Assembly (NCBI GenBank): GCA_029261965.1
Contig: JAJDAH010000238.1
Span: 20,453 to 84,452, forward strand
Direction of reading: 5' to 3'
DNA from: Polyangiaceae bacterium
Lineage (GTDB): Bacteria; Myxococcota_A; Polyangia; Polyangiales; Polyangiaceae
Length of the DNA stretch: 64,000 bases
The notes under the pieces: model-generated
Databases searched by the model: none
What the model was told of the DNA's origin: nothing
What the model saw: the letters and a program-made list of their open reading frames with translations, nothing else
Translations under genes and position numbers: made by a program
Shown here: one piece after another, positions 60,444 to 64,000 of the stretch
Layout of the letters: each line of letters begins with the position of its first letter
How positions within the stretch are numbered: position 1 is the stretch's first letter

Positions 60444-62227
60444 CGACTCCCGTCAGGCGCGGTTTTCTTGAACCCTTTGAGTATGTACGCGGTTTGCGGC
60501 TCGGTGATTCCCTTGAGCTGGATGCCCCCCATCTCCTCGACGTCGACAAAATCCTTCACGAGGGCGTAGTTGGCGGCGCTGAGCAGCACGCCCCCCAGCG
60601 GCGCCTTGGACTCGTGCCGCTGAGCACGGTTGACCGTGTCCCCGATGCACGTGTAGTCGCGCCGAACGAACTTCGACCCGATGTCGCCACGGACGATGGG
60701 TCCCGAGTTCACCCCCACGCGCATCACCAGCGGCGTCTCCTTGTCCGCGTTGAAATCGTCGAGGGCGCGTTGCATGCCCCATGCCGCTCGCGCGGCTCGG
60801 AGCGCATGAGGCTCGTCGAATTCAGGACGATCCTCGAAGACGGCCATGATGGCGTCACCGATGAACTTGTCGATGTCGCCGCCGAGGTCCTTGATGACGA
60901 CACACAGCGCGTCGAAAGACGCGTTCAGGATGGCCACCACCTCGGCCGGACTCATCTTCGAGCTCATGCTGGTGAACCCGGAGATGTCGCTGAAAAGCAG
61001 CGTCGCGTCGATCTCGAACGCGCGAACCGCGTACATTTCGCCGCTCGATGCCTGTGCTTCCGCGGCCGCGACCGCACCTTCGCTGATGTAGAGGCGCGAA
61101 GCCTGCTTGTACCGGGTCAGTCGCGCTTCAGCCAAGACACGCTCGACGATGGCGATGCACTTGTCCGTGGTGAACGGCTTGACGAGATAGCTCGTCAGGC
61201 CGGCAGCGCGCATCTGTGCCTGATCGCGCTTGGTATCCCGCGCGGTGAGCATGACGATCGGTGCGTCGCGAGTCTGGACGGCACGACGAAGCTGCACGAC
61301 GAGCTCGAATCCCGTCATGCGCGGCATGTCGTAGTCGGTCAGCACCAGGTCCGGCGGGTCCGCCACCGCCTTGTTGAGGCCGTCCTGCCCGTCGACGGCA
61401 GTGTTCACCCGAAATCCTTGTCGCTTGAGGCAGTCGGCCACGAGGTGTCGAATCGCCGCCGAATCGTCGACGACGAGCACTCTCTCGCGCATCGCGATCA
61501 TTCGCGAAGCCAGTAGCGCGTGAAGGCGACTGACGAGCTCCTCGGCGACGACCGGTTTGACGAGGTAGTCGTCGGCCCCCGAATCGAAACCCTTTTCGAG
61601 ATCGGCGGCCTCCCCCAGGGACGAGCAAATCACTACCGGAATCGACGCGAGCTTTTCGTCTTCTTTGACAGCGAGACACAGCTCGTACCCGTTCATCTTG
61701 GGCATCTCGACGTCGGTGAGAAGCATGTCCGGCGGGTCCTCCCGCAGCATGCCCAGCGCTTCCTGACCGTCCCAAGCTTCGGTCACTTCGTAGCCGGCCC
61801 CCGTCAGAATGGGGACCGTGTGGCGATGAATGAGGTCGCTGTCGTCGACGAGCAGAACCCGCAGCTTTCCTTCGGCGCTGCGCTCGACGGCGCTGAGCAA
61901 ATCCTGGCCCTGAAAGGGCAGCTGGATCGCCCGACTGAACCCGGCGCGCCGCGCGTCTTCGCACGCGGCGACGTCCAGCCCGAGGTAGATCGCGTGCTCG
62001 GGCGCCGTGCCGTCACCGCGCGCTTCTTCGAGAACCTGCACCGCCGAAACTCCGTCCACCATAGGCGCGAAGAGCACGACCGCGGGCGGCTCGTCCGCTT
62101 GCTCGAGCAGGCTCGGCAAGTCCCCCGCAATGCTGAGGGTGTGGCCGGCAGGCTCGAGCGCTCGGTGAACGAACTCTCCGAGCACACCAGGGGGTGTCAC
62201 GAGCCCGACTTGCATCTCGCCGCGCAT
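60440..62227 (-). CDS. Multi-receiver class III nucleotide cyclase
   Basis: The 595-residue protein has a pseudo-receiver (about 1-120; lacks the phospho-Asp), two receivers (phospho-Asp in LLTDVEMPKM and LVLTDYDMPRM), then a class III adenylate/guanylate cyclase domain with LLFSDISGFTSM and FIGDAIMAVF (metal Asp) and DTVNRAQRHES (Asn and Arg of the transition state). It would make cAMP or cGMP under receiver control. ATG 62215 is an alternative start. It heads an operon with the secreted protein, CheB and MutS-like gene. A cNMP-binding kinase lies 20 kb away. Confidence 0.9.
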   Translation of the reverse strand: MRGEMQVGLVTPPGVLGEFVHRALEPAGHTLSIAGDLPSLLEQADEPPAVVLFAPMVDGVSAVQVLEEARGDGTAPEHAIYLGLDVAACEDARRAGFSRAIQLPFQGQDLLSAVERSAEGKLRVLLVDDSDLIHRHTVPILTGAGYEVTEAWDGQEALGMLREDPPDMLLTDVEMPKMNGYELCLAVKEDEKLASIPVVICSSLGEAADLEKGFDSGADDYLVKPVVAEELVSRLHALLASRMIAMRERVLVVDDSAAIRHLVADCLKRQGFRVNTAVDGQDGLNKAVADPPDLVLTDYDMPRMTGFELVVQLRRAVQTRDAPIVMLTARDTKRDQAQMRAAGLTSYLVKPFTTDKCIAIVERVLAEARLTRYKQASRLYISEGAVAAAEAQASSGEMYAVRAFEIDATLLFSDISGFTSMSSKMSPAEVVAILNASFDALCVVIKDLGGDIDKFIGDAIMAVFEDRPEFDEPHALRAARAAWGMQRALDDFNADKETPLVMRVGVNSGPIVRGDIGSKFVRRDYTCIGDTVNRAQRHESKAPLGGVLLSAANYALVKDFVDVEEMGGIQLKGITEPQTAYILKGFKKTAPDGSR

Positions 62228-62299
62228 CTTAGCCCCGCGGCCGCTGAGGTCCGCTCGGGAGGTCCGAAGGGGCCCTGTGGACGAAAAAAAGCACATTTA

Positions 62300-62316
62300 C
62301 TATACATTTGTTCAGA
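62300..62316 (+). promoter_or_regulatory. Second LexA-like box with overlapping -10
   Basis: CTATACATTTGTTCAG at 62300-62315 matches 16 of 17 positions of CTRHAMRYBYGTTCAGS and shares the core TACATTYGTTCAG with the box before the Y-family polymerase. TATACA (62301-62306) inside it could be the -10 of the TetR gene, with TGGACG (62278-62283) 17 bases upstream. Confidence 0.5.
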
Positions 62317-62349
62317 TGAAGTATGTAGACCGATCGTCATATTGCCTGG

Positions 62350-62922
62350 GTGAACGCCCCCACGGCCACCCGCCAGCGCCTGGTCTCGACCGCCGGCGAT
62401 TTGTTTCGACGTCAGGGCTATCACGCGACCGGTCTCAGTCAGATCGTCAAGGAGAGCGGAGCTCCGCGCGGATCGCTCTACCACTTCTTCCCCGGCGGCA
62501 AAGAAGAGCTGGCGTGTGCCGCGCTCGAAGCTTCGGCGGCGCAATTTCGCGCCGGGCTACTCGCAGAGATGGCGAGCGTCGACACCCTGGAAGAAAAAGT
62601 GCGAGCTACCTTCGACTTCGTCGCTCGCGAGCTCGAAACATCTGGGTTCGAGGCCGGCTGCCCCGTCGCCACCGTGACGCTGGAAGCTTCGAGCAAGAGC
62701 GCGCTTCACGCCGTGTGCGCTGGCTACTTCGAGCAATGGCGCAAGTTCGTCGAAGGCATGCTCGTCGAGGGTGGCATCGAGACGAAGCGTGCCGTCGGAT
62801 TCTCGACCGTCATGTTGTCCGCCATCGAGGGCGCGATGCTGATTTGCCGCGCACGCAAGAGCACCGAACCGCTCGAGCAAGTTCGAGACGCACTCACGGC
62901 CATGTTGCCGAAAAACGCCTGA
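62350..62922 (+). CDS. TetR/AcrR-family regulator (LmrA/YxaF-like)
   Basis: The 190-residue protein has the HTH (LVSTAGDLFRRQGYHATGLSQIVKESGAPRGSLYHFFPGGKEEL), the specific 'GSLYHFFPxGKEEL' sequence typical of LmrA/YxaF-type TetR regulators. The ligand domain has PVATVTLEASSKSALH. A LexA-like box overlaps its predicted promoter, so it may be SOS-linked. The GTG at 62350 has no clear Shine-Dalgarno. It is divergent from the cyclase operon, with 122 bases between starts. Confidence 0.88.
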   Translation: MNAPTATRQRLVSTAGDLFRRQGYHATGLSQIVKESGAPRGSLYHFFPGGKEELACAALEASAAQFRAGLLAEMASVDTLEEKVRATFDFVARELETSGFEAGCPVATVTLEASSKSALHAVCAGYFEQWRKFVEGMLVEGGIETKRAVGFSTVMLSAIEGAMLICRARKSTEPLEQVRDALTAMLPKNA

Positions 62923-62981
62923 CCTAACACTTCTTAACGAATGTTCTCCCGCAGTCTTCACTTCAGAGCTCGAGGATTCGA

Positions 62982-63518
62982 ATGATGCAAGCGAACGAAG
63001 ACATCGACAAGCTGATGGAGCGCTACCAAGCCGGCGACGAGAGCGCGTTCGACGAGCTCTACCGCCAAGTATCCCCAAGGCTTCTGCGTTTCCTGGAGCG
63101 GCGCACCTACGGGGCCGATCGGGCGGAAGATCTGCTCCAGGCGACCTTCGCCAAGGTGCACCGGTCGAGGCAGAGTTACGACCCTCGGCAGGGCGCCGCG
63201 CGGTGGCTCACCACGATCGCCCGAAACACGTTGTACGACGATTGGCGTCGACGCGAGGTTCGCAAAGAGGAGCTCACCTCTACCGGAGCGGTGCCCGAGC
63301 CTGCCCCGAGCAATCCCTCGGAGACTCTCGGGGCGGCGCTCTCGGTGCGACGCGCCGTGGCGCTCTTACCGGCCAAGCTGCGCGAAGCCATCGAGCTCAC
63401 CTTTTGGGGAGGGCTCACCAGCGCGGAGGCGGCGGACGAGATCGGAACCTCTCGAAGCAACGTCAAGGTCCGAGCGCATCGCGGCTACCGCATCCTACGA
63501 ACTGCCCTCGCCGACTAA
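62982..63518 (+). CDS. ECF-type RNA polymerase sigma factor
   Basis: The 178-residue sigma factor has region 2 (YQAGDESAFDELYRQVSPRLLRFLERR, ATFAKVHRSRQSYD, ARWLTTIARN) and region 4 (LPAKLREAIELTFWGGLTSAEAADEIGTSRSNVKVRAHRGYRIL). A GAGGA site precedes the ATG. No anti-sigma gene follows; the convergent Coq4-like gene overlaps its stop. It probably responds to stress, but its regulon is unknown. Confidence 0.93.
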   Translation: MMQANEDIDKLMERYQAGDESAFDELYRQVSPRLLRFLERRTYGADRAEDLLQATFAKVHRSRQSYDPRQGAARWLTTIARNTLYDDWRRREVRKEELTSTGAVPEPAPSNPSETLGAALSVRRAVALLPAKLREAIELTFWGGLTSAEAADEIGTSRSNVKVRAHRGYRILRTALAD

Positions 63519-64000
63519 CTCACCTCTCGTGGTGCGGGAGCGAGGCAGAGCAGGATCGTCGCGCCGACGCTGATCGGCGCGAGCAGGAGCGACGCGGCCG
63601 CCGCGGTCCCCCAAAAACCGAAGGCGAGGTAGTCCGACAGACGGGGCGCGCCGGACCTCGCGTCGAGATCGATCTTCTTTTGCACCTCGCGGACGGGCAT
63701 CTCGAGGAACTTCGGATCGAAACCGATTCGAAAAAGGTTCTTCGAGCGTCGCCCTCGGAGAAAAGCGGCAAACGTGCGCTTGGGCGCCGCTATCACGCCG
63801 AGCCCCGTCCCCATCAAATCGAAACCCAACGCTGCCACGTAGCGGCCGCAGCCACTCGCCAGCTCGAACGCCGAAATCTCGGCTTCGCCGAGCAGGTCGG
63901 TGCCGTACCCGGTCAGCACGTGATGAATGTCGTGGGCGCGCGGAGCGCCCCCCAGATCAGCCGAGGGAGGCACCCAAAAACCAACCCAGAAACGCAAAGC
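63515..64000 (-). CDS. Coq4-like protein, C-terminal part (5' end outside window)
   Basis: The visible 161 residues include HDIHHVLTGYGTDLLGEAEISAFELASG, the HDxxH...GE metal-site pattern of Coq4-like ubiquinone-biosynthesis proteins, then AALGFDLMGTGLG and two C-terminal hydrophobic segments (YLAFGFWGTAAAASLLLAPISVGATILL). Coq4 scaffolds quinone synthesis. The 5' end is beyond base 64000. Its stop overlaps the ECF stop by three bases. Confidence 0.78.
   Translation of the reverse strand, partial: ALRFWVGFWVPPSADLGGAPRAHDIHHVLTGYGTDLLGEAEISAFELASGCGRYVAALGFDLMGTGLGVIAAPKRTFAAFLRGRRSKNLFRIGFDPKFLEMPVREVQKKIDLDARSGAPRLSDYLAFGFWGTAAAASLLLAPISVGATILLCLAPAPREVS

Noticed and set aside
1..64000. 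tRNA, rRNA, phage or transposase genes
   Set aside because: None could be recognised on either strand.

Overview
The window is GC-rich chromosomal DNA that most resembles a myxobacterium (Myxococcota), probably of the Polyangia type. This assignment is an inference from gene content. About a dozen secreted lipoproteins carry a lipobox Cys followed by Gly/Ser/Thr/Ala-rich linkers. FHA domains, a Ser/Thr kinase, von Willebrand A (VWA), FG-GAP and Sel1-repeat proteins, stand-alone signalling proteins and a Y-family polymerase with a Myxococcus-type LexA box all fit. I see no rRNA, tRNA, CRISPR array, phage or insertion sequence. No stretch longer than 300 bases lacks a gene; the longest gaps (about 240-300 bases) lie at 27512-27808, 56511-56756, 36377-36619 and around 25494-25730.

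Layout. 1-3.5 kb: 3' end of a flavin monooxygenase, a wax-ester synthase/DGAT and a convergent flavin amine oxidase. 3.6-6.1 kb: GH114-like lipoprotein, a membrane protein behind a MerR-type promoter, and a small metallopeptidase. 6.1-11.7 kb (minus): a tightly overlapping operon of a double-VWA lipoprotein, a Cys-rich lipoprotein, a small membrane protein and an apolipoprotein N-acyltransferase. 11.9-25.5 kb: mostly unrelated surface lipoproteins (FG-GAP/UnbV, Cys-rich, ceramidase-like, VWA, HExxH protease) plus GIDE-like and FHA proteins. 25.6-31.3 kb: a truncated ArsR remnant ahead of a DUF899 gene, an aldo/keto reductase, a LexA-boxed Y-family polymerase, a Hint-domain lipoprotein and BolA. 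31.5-38.9 kb: a Sel1-repeat lipoprotein, ketoacyl synthase III, acyl desaturase, arsR-arsI and another lipoprotein. 39-47.4 kb: kinase-cNMP fusion, TetR/DUF4336 pair, secA with a translationally coupled lipoprotein, and a copper type II monooxygenase-like lipoprotein with a CX4CH motif. 47.4-52 kb: FHA hybrid histidine kinase and a PfkB-TerB-lipoprotein run. 52-55.5 kb: a three-gene coupled operon of aminotransferase, LuxE-like and LuxC-like proteins. 55.6-62.2 kb: FHA-GGDEF, membrane MutS-like, CheB, a secreted protein and a multi-receiver nucleotide cyclase. 62.3-64 kb: TetR with a second LexA-like box, an ECF sigma factor and the end of a Coq4-like gene.

The most interesting material: the aminotransferase-LuxE-LuxC operon (predicted acyl-to-amine pathway), the PHM-like copper protein, the Hint-domain lipoprotein, the repeated VWA module and Lnt operon, two LexA-like boxes sharing a core, a perfect 32-bp palindrome, and several promoters placed so close to the ATG that transcripts should be leaderless. 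Several pairs are translationally coupled by 1-4 base stop/start overlaps, which argues for co-expression.
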